NCBI GenBank assembly: GCA_020850715.1 | Contig: JADZED010000027.1 | Span: 124,001 to 188,000, forward strand | Origin: Acidobacteriota bacterium | Lineage (GTDB): Bacteria; Acidobacteriota; Vicinamibacteria; Vicinamibacterales; CAVVIG01 | Length of the DNA: 64,000 bases | Direction: 5' to 3' | Shown here: positions 50,791-58,321 of the stretch, piece after piece | Numbering within the stretch: position 1 is the first letter of the stretch | How the letters are laid out: the number at the start of each line of letters is the position of its first letter | The notes under the pieces: model-generated | The model's database searches: none | Told to the model about the DNA's origin: nothing | The model's input: the letters and a program-made list of their open reading frames with translations, nothing else | Program-made: the position numbers and the translations under genes

Positions 50791-52215
50791 ATGCAGCCGT
50801 CGATCTTCAACCTGCGCGTGCCGCTGCCCGAGCGCGGCGAGGTGTTCCTGATGAACACGCTCACCGACGCGCAGGTGGTCGTCTCCTCCGACGTCGCCGA
50901 TCTGCTCGATCGCGTGGCGGAGCTGGAGGGCGGCGCTTCGATGGACGACGAGGCGCGCGGGGCGCTGCGGCTGCTCGCCGATCACGGCTTCGTGGTCGAG
51001 AGCCGCGATGCCGATCGCCAGGCGCTGGACCGGCACCTGTGGACGGCGAAGAGCGACGCGTCGGAGCTGCACGTCACCATTCTCACCACGCTGCAGTGCA
51101 ACTTCGCGTGCGACTACTGCTTCCAGGGCGACCACGGCGATTACAACAAGTTCGCCCAGAAGATGTCGATGGAGACCGCGCTGAAGGTGGCCGGCTGGAT
51201 CGAGCGCGAGCTCGATCGCGTGCGCCCCGAGCGGCTGGTCGTCCAGTTCTTCGGCGGGGAGCCGCTGCTGAACCTGCCCGCCATGTACGCGATTGCCGGG
51301 CGGGCGTGGGCGGCGGCCGGGGCGCGCGGCGTCGAGATGAAGACCAGCATCATCACCAACGGCCTGCTGCTCACCGGGGAGGTCGTCGACCGCATGATCC
51401 CGTTCGGGCTGAAGGGCGTGAAGGTGACGCTCGACGGCGACCGCGATGCGCACAACCGGATGCGGCCGCTGCGCGGCGGCCAGGGCACCTTCGACCGGAT
51501 TGTCGAGAACATCCGGCGCGTGGCCGATCGGGTGCCGATCTCGATTGGCGGGAACTTCGACGAGCAGAGCGCCGGCAGCTTTCCGGCGCTGCTCGACTTC
51601 CTGCGCGAGCAGCAGTTCGCCGACAAGCTGGTGAAGGTCAACTTCAAGCCGGTGGTGCGCACGGCCGAGCCGGCCGCGGCGGTTTCACGCCCGAAGGGCG
51701 TCTTCCCGCTCACGCTCGTGAGCGGCGACAACCGGCCGCTCGGCGGCACCTGCATGACCACGGCGGGGGCGGGCGGCGGGCTGGGCAAGGCGTGCGACTC
51801 GTGCAACGTGCTGGACGACCAGATGACGACGCTGCGGAGCGAGATCAAGCGGCACGGCTTCCCGACGCCCGACGGCGTGCACAACGGCCCCTGCCACCTG
51901 CACATGCGGCACGCCCACACCATCGGGCCCGACGGCTCGCTGTACGCCTGCCCCGGCTTCACGGGCGAGCTGTCGCAGTCGACCGGGCACATCGACGATC
52001 GGCCCGACCCCGCGCGCGCGCGCGCGCGCGAACGCTTCGACGCGCTGGATCCCTGGCGGGAGTGCGGGGACTGCGCGTTCATCCCGGTCTGTGCGGGAGG
52101 GTGCCTGGTGGCATCGCACACAGAGCTTGGCGACGCGAACCTGCCGACGTGTCACAAGCGGACGTACGAATCGGCGCTCATCGCGCTGGCGCACGAGGCG
52201 GCCGGCGCGGCTTAG
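50791..52215 (+). CDS. radical SAM/SPASM peptide maturase
   Basis: A 474-residue enzyme. Residues 1-90 form an N-terminal region with the pattern SIFNLRVPLPERGEVFLMNTL seen in shorter form (SxFN...P...NTL) in RiPP maturases and likely to hold the precursor. The radical SAM cluster is CNFACDYC (Cys 103, 107, 110) followed by FFGGEPLL and a TLDGDRDAHNRMR loop. A SPASM domain with at least nine further Cys (321, 335, 338, 368, 387, 425, 428, 434, 438, 454) includes HTIGPDGSLYACPGF and CAFIPVCAGGC. It should install a cross-link in the small peptide encoded nine bases downstream. No cleaving protease or dedicated exporter lies in the operon. Confidence 0.9.
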   Translation: MQPSIFNLRVPLPERGEVFLMNTLTDAQVVVSSDVADLLDRVAELEGGASMDDEARGALRLLADHGFVVESRDADRQALDRHLWTAKSDASELHVTILTTLQCNFACDYCFQGDHGDYNKFAQKMSMETALKVAGWIERELDRVRPERLVVQFFGGEPLLNLPAMYAIAGRAWAAAGARGVEMKTSIITNGLLLTGEVVDRMIPFGLKGVKVTLDGDRDAHNRMRPLRGGQGTFDRIVENIRRVADRVPISIGGNFDEQSAGSFPALLDFLREQQFADKLVKVNFKPVVRTAEPAAAVSRPKGVFPLTLVSGDNRPLGGTCMTTAGAGGGLGKACDSCNVLDDQMTTLRSEIKRHGFPTPDGVHNGPCHLHMRHAHTIGPDGSLYACPGFTGELSQSTGHIDDRPDPARARARERFDALDPWRECGDCAFIPVCAGGCLVASHTELGDANLPTCHKRTYESALIALAHEAAGAA

Positions 52216-52224
52216 GAGAAGACA

Positions 52225-52317
52225 ATGAAGATCAAGGTCATTCAGGCCAAGTCGAACGCGAAGCCGAGCGGGTACTGCAACTTCATGATCGACGAACCGC
52301 CGATGAACAAGAAGTAG
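52225..52317 (+). CDS. 30-residue putative RiPP precursor peptide
   Basis: A short gene whose product starts MKIKVIQAKSNAKPSG and then has YCNFMIDEPPMNKK. It has a strong SD, AGGAG (52214-52218), overlapping the maturase stop, six bases before the ATG. The first half is Lys-rich and leader-like; the second holds the only Cys (18), flanked by Tyr 17 and Asn 19, then Phe 20 and Asp 23/Glu 24. Tyr-Cys-Asn fits the aromatic-X-Asn motif of three-residue cyclophanes; a Cys thioether is also possible. Size, position and SD make it the likely substrate of the maturase. I know of no matching family. Confidence 0.8.
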   Translation: MKIKVIQAKSNAKPSGYCNFMIDEPPMNKK

Positions 52318-52318
52318 A

Positions 52319-52330
52319 ATTCCATGGAAT
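52319..52330. repeat. 12-bp perfect palindrome at the binding-protein start
   Basis: ATTCCATGGAAT is a perfect palindrome that begins two bases after the peptide stop and includes the first two bases of the ATG of the next gene. It may fold in the mRNA and lower translation of the binding protein relative to the peptide, or be a protein site. Confidence 0.4.
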
Positions 52331-53840
52331 GAGCTCCCAGCAGAAACGGCGGCCGGTTCGGGCGGCCGCCGCCGCGATTCGTGTCTTATTCGCGCTGCTT
52401 CTGCTGGCGGGCACGGCCCGGTGCGATCGAAGCGCCGGCCCGGCGCGCCAGGATGGTGACGCTGTCGTCCGACTGGGTGTAAGTAGCGGCCAGGCTGCGG
52501 CTGCGAATCCCCTAAATGGGGTTGTGCAGATAATGCAGAATCTGTCGATCGAATCGCTAGCCCGCATCGGCGACGATGGACACCCTGAGCCGCAACTTGC
52601 GCAGAGCTGGACGGTTTCTGGGGACGGAAAGTCTGCAATCGTCGTCCTTCGATCTGGGGTTCAATTCAGCGATGGCACCCCGTTGCTCGCAGGGCCGATT
52701 GCAGATTTGCTGATTAGTACGCTCAAGAAGACAATGGGGCCGGCGTTCGAGGACGTGGACAAGATCGTGGCACTCAACGATAGCCAGATCAGCATCCAGT
52801 TTCGTCGGCCGTCGCCCTTCCTGTTGGAGTCCCTCGAAGTTCAGATCAGCAAGCCGGGTGCGTCTGATATCGGGACAGGCCCATTCGCCCTCGCCGGTCC
52901 GCGCGCCCCAAACGAACTCCGCGCGAATGACTCCTACTATCGCGGCCGGCCGAGCATCGATCGCATTGTGGTGGATTCCTACCCATCCGTGCGCGCCGCA
53001 TGGGCCGACTTGCTGCGTGGTCACCTCGACATGCTGTACGAAACGGGCGTCGATGCCCTCGACTCGCTCCAGTCGTCGTCGAGCGTGAATGTCTACACGT
53101 TCACCCGCCGATATCAGTATGAGGTGGTGCTTAATACCGATGCCCCCGCTCTCAGGTCGCCTCGGCTCCGCAGAGCGCTGAACCTGGGAATCGATCGTCA
53201 GGCCTTCGTTCGCGATGCGCTCAAAGGACAGGGACTGCCGTCTTATGGCTTCGTGTGGCCGAAGCATTGGGCTCTTGGCGGTAGTGTCGACACCTTTAGC
53301 TATAATCCTGAGCTCGCGTCACGACTTCTGAAAGCAGAGGGCAAGCAGGTGCGCTTCACTTGCCTCGTCCCGCCGGATTATGAGCGGCTTGCACTGATCG
53401 TTAAGCAGCAGTTGCAGGCATACGGTGTGGAAATGCTGCTCAAGCTCACGACGCCAATGGACGCGTCGAAGGCAATAGCGACGGGGGACTTCGAAGCCGT
53501 ATTGATCGATGTGATCAGTGGAGCCAGTCTCTTTCGCCCCTATCGGATTTGGCATACGGGCGGCTCCATGAACCCGGGCCACCTGGGCAGCCCGGCCCTG
53601 GACCGGGTCCTCGACGGCATCCGCCACGCCGCCTCCGACGACGACTACCGCGCCGCGGTCGCCGCCCTCCAGCAGCAGGTCGCAGACGACCCGCCCGCCC
53701 TCTTCCTCGCCTGGAGCGCCCGCGCGCGCGCCGTCAGCAGCCGCTTCGTCGTTCCGCCGACCGAGCCGGGGCGCGACATCCTCGCCTCGCTCCCCTACTG
53801 GACCCTGAACGGCGAGTACCCGGTCGCCAGAGTCCACTGA
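52329..53840 (+). CDS. family-5 extracellular solute-binding protein (OppA-like)
   Basis: A 503-residue peptide-binding protein. A signal sequence (about 16-30, IRVLFALLLLAGTARC) ends at Cys 32, a lipobox-like site with an unusual Arg before the Cys. The SBP_bac_5 fold is seen from LNGVVQIMQNLSIESLARIG, PQLAQSWTVSGDGKSAIVVL and GTGPFALAGP to RRALNLGIDRQAFV. Such proteins bind oligopeptides outside the membrane. There are no permease genes beside it, so it may present a peptide to the sensor kinase encoded one base downstream. Roughly codons 50-411 have much lower GC than the rest. Confidence 0.88.
   Translation: MSSQQKRRPVRAAAAAIRVLFALLLLAGTARCDRSAGPARQDGDAVVRLGVSSGQAAAANPLNGVVQIMQNLSIESLARIGDDGHPEPQLAQSWTVSGDGKSAIVVLRSGVQFSDGTPLLAGPIADLLISTLKKTMGPAFEDVDKIVALNDSQISIQFRRPSPFLLESLEVQISKPGASDIGTGPFALAGPRAPNELRANDSYYRGRPSIDRIVVDSYPSVRAAWADLLRGHLDMLYETGVDALDSLQSSSSVNVYTFTRRYQYEVVLNTDAPALRSPRLRRALNLGIDRQAFVRDALKGQGLPSYGFVWPKHWALGGSVDTFSYNPELASRLLKAEGKQVRFTCLVPPDYERLALIVKQQLQAYGVEMLLKLTTPMDASKAIATGDFEAVLIDVISGASLFRPYRIWHTGGSMNPGHLGSPALDRVLDGIRHAASDDDYRAAVAALQQQVADDPPALFLAWSARARAVSSRFVVPPTEPGRDILASLPYWTLNGEYPVARVH
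52480..53565. other. low-GC island inside the binding-protein gene
   Basis: GC falls sharply within one reading frame. By direct count bases 52501-52560 have 29 of 60 G or C and 53281-53340 have 30 of 60, while 52381-52440 have 42 and 53581-53640 have 47. The edges near 52480 and 53565 are approximate. Codon choice changes too (for example an ATA and several AAT codons). The island covers the ligand-binding core but not the signal sequence or the last 90 residues, as if exchanged by recombination. Confidence 0.75.
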
Positions 53841-53841
53841 C

Positions 53842-55605
53842 ATGGGCCTGCGCATCAGGCACCTTGCGACCCGCTTCGCCCTCCTGCTCGCCCTCGCGGC
53901 CATCGTCCCGCTCGTCGGCTACGGCGCCATCTCCATCCTCTCGCTGCAGCGCGCCACCCGCGAATCGGTCGTCGCCGGCAACGAGAACGTCGCCACCCGC
54001 GCCGCCGAGGAGATCCGCCGCTACATCACGACCGATGCCGAGATCCTCAAGGCGCTCGCCGCCGACCTCCAGGACACCGGGCTCACGCAGGCCCAACAGG
54101 ACCGCATCCTGAAGAACTACATCCTGCAGTTCCAGGAGTTCCACGAGCTGACGCTGTTCGACAAGGACGGCCGCCCGCTCGCCACGAGCCGCATCGGCGA
54201 GGCGACCGTCCCGATCCCGTCGCGCGCGACAACGACGGTCAACGACGTGGAGATGTCGCCGATCCGCGTGGACGACGACCTGCTGCCGACCGCTCTCTTC
54301 GCCGTCCGCCTGACGCACCTGAACCAGCCGGCCGGCTGGCTCGTCGGCGAGATCAGCGTCGAAGAGATGTGGCGCATGGTCGACCGGATCCGCATCGGCC
54401 GACGCGGCTTCGCGCTGGTCGTCGCGCCCGACGGCCAGCTCGTCGCCCACGGCGACCCCGACAAGAAGACGCTCATCGCCCAGGCCACCAACCTGTCGGC
54501 GCACCCGCTCGTGCAGGCGGCGGGGCTGCCGGGCGCCAAAGGTCCGATCTCGCTCGAGTACCTCAGCGCCGAGGGCTTCACCGATCTGGGCGCCGCGGCC
54601 AGGATTCCCGGCCTCGACTGGACGGTGATCGTCGAGCAGCCGACCGAGGAAGCCTATGCGGCCGCCGATCAGCTCCGGCGGCAGCTCGTCGCCGCCATCT
54701 CGATCGCGCTCTTCGCGATGATTGCCGCCGGCTGGGTGTGGGGACGCTCGTTCATCACGCCGATTCTCGCGCTGAAGCGCGCCACGCACGAGGTGGCATC
54801 GGGGCAGCTCGAGACGCGCGTGCGCATCGACCGGGCCGACGAGCTCGGCGACCTGGAGCAGTCGTTCAACACGATGGCGGAACGGCTGGTCAAGCTGCAG
54901 GAGGAGGTGAAGCGGCAGGCGCAGCACGCGATGTTCGGCCGGCTCGCCGCCGGCCTGGTCCACGATCTCTCGCACCCGATCCAGAACATCGGCAACAGCA
55001 CGAAGCTGATGATGCGCGACGACGTGGACGCCGAGTCGCGGGAGATGTTCCGCCGGACCGTGGATCGCGAGATCGCCACGCTCAAGCGCTTCCTCGACGA
55101 TCTGCGCAACGTGGTCAAGCCGAAGCCGATCGAGCGTTTCGCGATGGACGTCAACGCCGCGGTCGCCGAGATCGTCGACTCGATGCGCCCGCAGGGCGAG
55201 CGCAGCGGCGTCGGCGTGGAAGCGCAGCTCGCGCCGGGGCCGCTCGCGATCGAGGGCGATCGCTTCGCGCTCGGCCGCGTGTTCCGCAACCTGATCGCCA
55301 ACGCGATCCAGGCCACCGCGGCCGGCGGCCGCGTCCTGGTGACGACGGTCCGCGAGGGCGGCGTCGTGCAGATCTCGGTGGCCGACACCGGCAGCGGCAT
55401 CCCGGCCGACCGGCTCCCGACCATCTTCGACGAGTTCGTCACCACCAAGGCGCGCGGCCTCGGCCTCGGCCTCGCGATCTCCAAGCGCATCGTCGAACAG
55501 CTCGACGGCACGATCGCCGTGGCGAGCGAAGTCGGACACGGCACCGCGTTCACCCTCCGGTTCCCGGCCCGCGACGACGACGCCGCGCAGGCGGCCGCGA
55601 GTTGA
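53842..55605 (+). CDS. sensor histidine kinase with Cache-like domain
   Basis: A 587-residue kinase. TM1 is about 10-32, a periplasmic Cache-like sensing domain spans about 35-280, TM2 is about 282-300, HAMP about 301-352, and the phospho-acceptor His 374 is in LVHDLSHPIQNI. The ATPase domain has the N-box FRNLIANAIQA (481-491), DTGSGI (515-520) and GLGLGLAI (539-546). It should phosphorylate the NtrC-type regulator at 49115. It begins one base after the binding-protein stop, so both are made together. Confidence 0.92.
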   Translation: MGLRIRHLATRFALLLALAAIVPLVGYGAISILSLQRATRESVVAGNENVATRAAEEIRRYITTDAEILKALAADLQDTGLTQAQQDRILKNYILQFQEFHELTLFDKDGRPLATSRIGEATVPIPSRATTTVNDVEMSPIRVDDDLLPTALFAVRLTHLNQPAGWLVGEISVEEMWRMVDRIRIGRRGFALVVAPDGQLVAHGDPDKKTLIAQATNLSAHPLVQAAGLPGAKGPISLEYLSAEGFTDLGAAARIPGLDWTVIVEQPTEEAYAAADQLRRQLVAAISIALFAMIAAGWVWGRSFITPILALKRATHEVASGQLETRVRIDRADELGDLEQSFNTMAERLVKLQEEVKRQAQHAMFGRLAAGLVHDLSHPIQNIGNSTKLMMRDDVDAESREMFRRTVDREIATLKRFLDDLRNVVKPKPIERFAMDVNAAVAEIVDSMRPQGERSGVGVEAQLAPGPLAIEGDRFALGRVFRNLIANAIQATAAGGRVLVTTVREGGVVQISVADTGSGIPADRLPTIFDEFVTTKARGLGLGLAISKRIVEQLDGTIAVASEVGHGTAFTLRFPARDDDAAQAAAS

Positions 55606-55625
55606 CAGTTGTGAGGAGGCAGGTC

Positions 55626-55868
55626 ATGTCCAGAACGCTCGTCAAGACCGAACAGGTCGCCGTCGGCACGCAATCGGTGTCGGTGCGCTACTTCGCGCTG
55701 CGGACGCCGCGCGGCGCGAAACGCTACAGCGCCGAGATCCTGCTGGCGCCCGGCGACCGCGTCATCCTCGACGACGACTCGGTCGTGAAGCTCGAGGCGA
55801 AGACGGCGCGGCTGGTGCCGGCCACGCTCTACAGCCGGACGCTCGCCGGCCGCGCGCACGCCGCGTAG
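55626..55868 (+). CDS. 80-residue hypothetical protein, last gene of the peptide operon
   Basis: A small basic protein predicted mainly as beta strands (VAVGTQSVSVRYFALRTPRG, AEILLAPGDRVILDDDSVVK), without signal or TM segments. It has a strong SD, GAGGAGG six bases before the ATG, 20 bases after the kinase stop. The family is not recognised; it could bind nucleic acid or regulate the kinase. Confidence 0.65.
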   Translation: MSRTLVKTEQVAVGTQSVSVRYFALRTPRGAKRYSAEILLAPGDRVILDDDSVVKLEAKTARLVPATLYSRTLAGRAHAA

Positions 55869-55908
55869 CGCGCGCCGCACGCACGGCGGAACGGCGCGGG
55901 GGAGCAGC

Positions 55909-55928
55909 GGGCCGGCCGGAGCCGGCCC
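55909..55928. terminator. hairpin after the peptide/kinase operon
   Basis: A perfect 8-bp stem, GGGCCGGC / GCCGGCCC, with a CGGA loop, 40 bases after the last stop of the operon and 52 before the end of the convergent HU gene. There is no T-run. Confidence 0.5.
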
Positions 55929-55980
55929 CTGCCGGGGCGTCAACTGTTCGAGGGAGGGGGAGACGCGCGAGTGGCGCGAA

Positions 55981-56280
55981 CTACTTCCTGGGCAGAACGG
56001 CGTCCTTCAACTGCTTGGCGATGCGCGCCTTCACGACGGTCTTCGCCGGAATCTTGATGGCTTCGCCGGTCGCCGGGTTGCGGCCCATGCGCGCCTTGCG
56101 CTTCTGCACCACCAGCTTCACCATCCCGGGCAGCACGAACTCGCCCGAGCGCTTCAGCTCCTTTTCCGCGAGCGTCGTCAGCTCGTCGAAGTACTCGCGG
56201 GCCTGCGTCCGCTTCACCTCGAACCGCTCGGCGAAGTGCGAAAACAGCTCCGATTTGCCCATCCTGCGGGCGTCAGCCAT
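55981..56280 (-). CDS. HU/IHF-family DNA-binding protein
   Basis: A 99-residue HU-like nucleoid protein. MGKSELFSHFAERFEVKRTQ forms the dimer helices and FVLPGMVKLVVQKRKARMGR, followed by NPATGEAIKIPAKTVVK, the DNA-binding arm. The N-terminus is about 10 residues longer than in HU. The ATG at 56280 has AAGGGGG upstream; a GTG at 56295 is an alternative start. Confidence 0.9.
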   Translation of the reverse strand: MADARRMGKSELFSHFAERFEVKRTQAREYFDELTTLAEKELKRSGEFVLPGMVKLVVQKRKARMGRNPATGEAIKIPAKTVVKARIAKQLKDAVLPRK

Positions 56281-56448
56281 GGCCTCCCCCTTCACGTAGT
56301 GCGCGTCGAATGCTTGCGACCGCGAGCGTCCGCGCGTTCGAAGATCGCGGTTTTGTTCGAAAAACGCCGTATCCTAGTCCGCGCGCCGGCCAGTGTCAAA
56401 CCCGCGCGGACCGTACGGTGCCGTTCTCCGGTTTAGAATTTCGATTGT

Positions 56449-56799
56449 ATGCCAGACACGCCGCTCGAGACGTTCCCCAATCCGCGCCCCGAGCGCGACT
56501 ACGAGATCGCGATCGACTGTCCCGAGTTCACGTCGGTCTGTCCGAAGACCGGGCTGCCCGATTTCGGCGAGATCCGCATCGCCTACGTGCCCGATCGCGC
56601 GTGCATCGAGCTGAAGTCGCTCAAGTACTACCTGATCGAGTTCCGCAACCGCGGGATCTTCTACGAGAGCGTCACCAACCAGATTCTCGACGATCTGGTC
56701 GCGGCGCTCCGGCCGCGGCGCATGACGGTCGTCGGCGATTTCTCGGTGCGCGGCGGGATCAAGACGGTCGTCACCGCCCGGTACGAGTCGGCGGGATGA
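56449..56799 (+). CDS. queF: preQ1 synthase (NADPH-dependent 7-cyano-7-deazaguanine reductase)
   Basis: A 116-residue short-form QueF of the GTP cyclohydrolase-like T-fold. The thioimide Cys is in [15 protein letters not shown], the QueF motif is [20 protein letters not shown] (about 50-69), and the His/Glu of the T-fold follow. It reduces preQ0 to preQ1 for queuosine in tRNA. TAGAAT (56434-56439) lies 9 bases before the ATG, so the mRNA is probably leaderless. No preQ1 riboswitch was seen. Confidence 0.94.
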   Translation: MPDTPLETFPNPRPERDYEIAIDCPEFTSVCPKTGLPDFGEIRIAYVPDRACIELKSLKYYLIEFRNRGIFYESVTNQILDDLVAALRPRRMTVVGDFSVRGGIKTVVTARYESAG

Positions 56800-56836
56800 C
56801 CATGCCCGCCGGACCGGCGCCGCGGGCCCCCAGGGC

Positions 56837-57109
56837 ATGACCGTGCGGCTGCCGATCGACGGCGAGCTCGATCTGCACGCGTTCGCTCCGCGCGACATCC
56901 CATCGGTGGTCGCCGAGTACGTGGATGCGGCGGCGGCGGCGGGGCTGTCCGAGATCCGGCTGGTTCACGGACGCGGCCGCGGAGTACAGCGCGGCATCGT
57001 GCAGCGCACGCTGGACGGGCACCCGCGGGTCGAGGCGTTCTGGGACGACGAGCGGTCGCATCTCGGCGCGACGATCGCGCGCATCGCGCCGGCGGCACGA
57101 CATTGGTAA
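56837..57109 (+). CDS. Smr-domain protein
   Basis: A 90-residue protein that is little more than a small MutS-related domain: LDLHAFAPRDIPSVVAEYVD near the start and RLVHGRGRGVQRGIVQRTL with the HGxGxG core. Free Smr domains are nucleases that nick DNA or cleave RNA. It follows queF after 37 bases and may be co-transcribed. Confidence 0.88.
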   Translation: MTVRLPIDGELDLHAFAPRDIPSVVAEYVDAAAAAGLSEIRLVHGRGRGVQRGIVQRTLDGHPRVEAFWDDERSHLGATIARIAPAARHW

Positions 57110-57211
57110 CCGCAGGCGACAAATCCGTCAGAAGAGACGCCGCCTGAGGGGCGATCGCCGCGGCAATCCCGCGCGCTTCCCGCGGGCACGCGCCTTGCCA
57201 CACCCGCCGGC

Positions 57212-57376
57212 GTGGGCCATCCAGACGCCAAGCGCGCCGCGCCGCCGGCTCGTCCCGTCAAGGACGAGTGGGGCATCTACGATCCGGAGCAGGCCGGCTT
57301 TGCGGCCATCCTGAAGAAGCTCGCCGATCCCGGCAAGGCGGATGGCGTCGCCGGGCCGTCGCTCGATCGCACGTAG
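57212..57376 (+). CDS. small DEWGIYDPEQ-type protein
   Basis: A 54-residue frame, GTG 57212 to TAG 57376, too short to stand out but protein-like: HPDAKRAAPPARPVK, then DEWGIYDPEQAGFAAILKKL, a compact amphipathic motif with Trp, Tyr and Phe, then a short tail. I have an impression of similar DEWG-DPEQ-GF sequences as small proteins in Acidobacteria, but cannot verify it here. The function is unknown. Its last 100 bases are antisense to the end of the DUF192 gene. Confidence 0.6.
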   Translation: MGHPDAKRAAPPARPVKDEWGIYDPEQAGFAAILKKLADPGKADGVAGPSLDRT

Positions 57377-57705
57377 AGCCGGTCGCCCGCCTGCACCCGG
57401 CGCAGCGCCGCCGCGCCGGCGGCGAGCTCGACGGCCGCGTAGGCCCCGCGCGCGAACGCCGCGCGCCACGGCGGCAGCGGGCCGGCGACCTTCATCACCA
57501 CGCCCTCGGCATCGACGAAGAGCACGTCGATGGCAAACCGCATGAACGCGGTGTGAACCGCCCAGCAGGGGGCGATGATCAGGGCCGACGCGGGATCGAT
57601 CGCGTCCTGTCCGAGCAGGCCGCGGCGGCGCGCCGTGCGGGTGTCGGCGATCTCCACGGCGCTCGCCAGCATCTGTCCGGTGCGCGCGTTCACCAGCTCG
57701 ATCAT
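57277..57705 (-). CDS. DUF192 protein with C-terminal extension
   Basis: A 142-residue protein. The DUF192 core has ADTRTARRRGLLGQ, CWAVHTAFMRFAIDVLFVDA and LRRVQAGDRLYV (to about residue 112). The function is unknown; many members are exported, but no signal is seen here. The last 30 residues (SSDGPATPSALPGSAS and on) are not part of the family and are encoded opposite the small plus-strand gene, which suggests a lost stop codon. It lies just after the methyltransferase gene in the Tad operon. Confidence 0.78.
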   Translation of the reverse strand: MIELVNARTGQMLASAVEIADTRTARRRGLLGQDAIDPASALIIAPCWAVHTAFMRFAIDVLFVDAEGVVMKVAGPLPPWRAAFARGAYAAVELAAGAAALRRVQAGDRLYVRSSDGPATPSALPGSASFFRMAAKPACSGS

Positions 57706-57706
57706 C

Positions 57707-58321
57707 TCAGAACACTCCCGGCACGAGGTGCCATTCGACGCGCCGGCTGTACCGCTCGTAGCTCGTGTCGCGCGCGAGAATCCGCTCTTCGAGCAGCGCG
57801 CGGCGCACGAGCGCCAGGTCGGCCAGCGCCGCGATCGCGGCGTTCCACGGACGCGGGTGCGCGAGCAGGAACGCGACGTGCGTGACGAGATACCCGGTGT
57901 AGATCGGATGCCGGACGATGCGGTAGGGGCCGCCCGCCACCACGCCGCGGTTCGCCGGGATGAGGCCGAAGCTGCGTCCGAGGGCCAGCTTGCCGGCGAT
58001 GACGAGCGCCAGTCCGCCCGCCGTGAGCCACAGCGTGACGGCGTCGGGGGCGAGCCCCGGTCCCTCGGCCGCGCGCATCAGGGGCGGGCCTGCAATCGAC
58101 AGCGCGGTCGTGGCGCGCGAGACGGTCGACCGGTCGACGGCGAGCGCGCGGCGGCGGAACACGGTCAGCGGCACCACCAGGCCCTCGCTGACCAGGAGCA
58201 GCAGGCTGGTCAGCCGGCCGGTCTGCAGGAAGTGCTGCAGCAGGTTCACCGAGAAGAGCGTCAGCAGCACGGCCACGGCGGCCCGGGCGGCGAGATCGCG
58301 CCGGGCGGACCGGCCGGCCAT
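57707..58321 (-). CDS. isoprenylcysteine methyltransferase-like membrane protein
   Basis: A 204-residue membrane protein with about five TM helices. The ICMT/PEMT motif is GGPYRIVRHPIYTGYLVTHV (about 128-147), with the SAM-contact RHP, and LEERILARDTSYERYSRRVE near the end. Such enzymes methylate lipids or prenylated thiols. It overlaps the AAA+ ATPase stop by one base and may be part of the Tad operon. Confidence 0.78.
   Translation of the reverse strand: MAGRSARRDLAARAAVAVLLTLFSVNLLQHFLQTGRLTSLLLLVSEGLVVPLTVFRRRALAVDRSTVSRATTALSIAGPPLMRAAEGPGLAPDAVTLWLTAGGLALVIAGKLALGRSFGLIPANRGVVAGGPYRIVRHPIYTGYLVTHVAFLLAHPRPWNAAIAALADLALVRRALLEERILARDTSYERYSRRVEWHLVPGVF

Noticed and set aside
52225-52317. 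Freyrasin/ranthipeptide-type Cys-X3-Asp cross-link in the precursor
   Set aside because: Only one Cys is present and Asp follows at Cys-X4-Asp, so the known repeated spacing is not met; the Tyr-Cys-Asn motif fits better.
52329-53840. Treating the binding protein as part of an ordinary peptide ABC importer
   Set aside because: No permease or ATPase genes adjoin it; it is flanked by the peptide gene and the histidine kinase in one operon.
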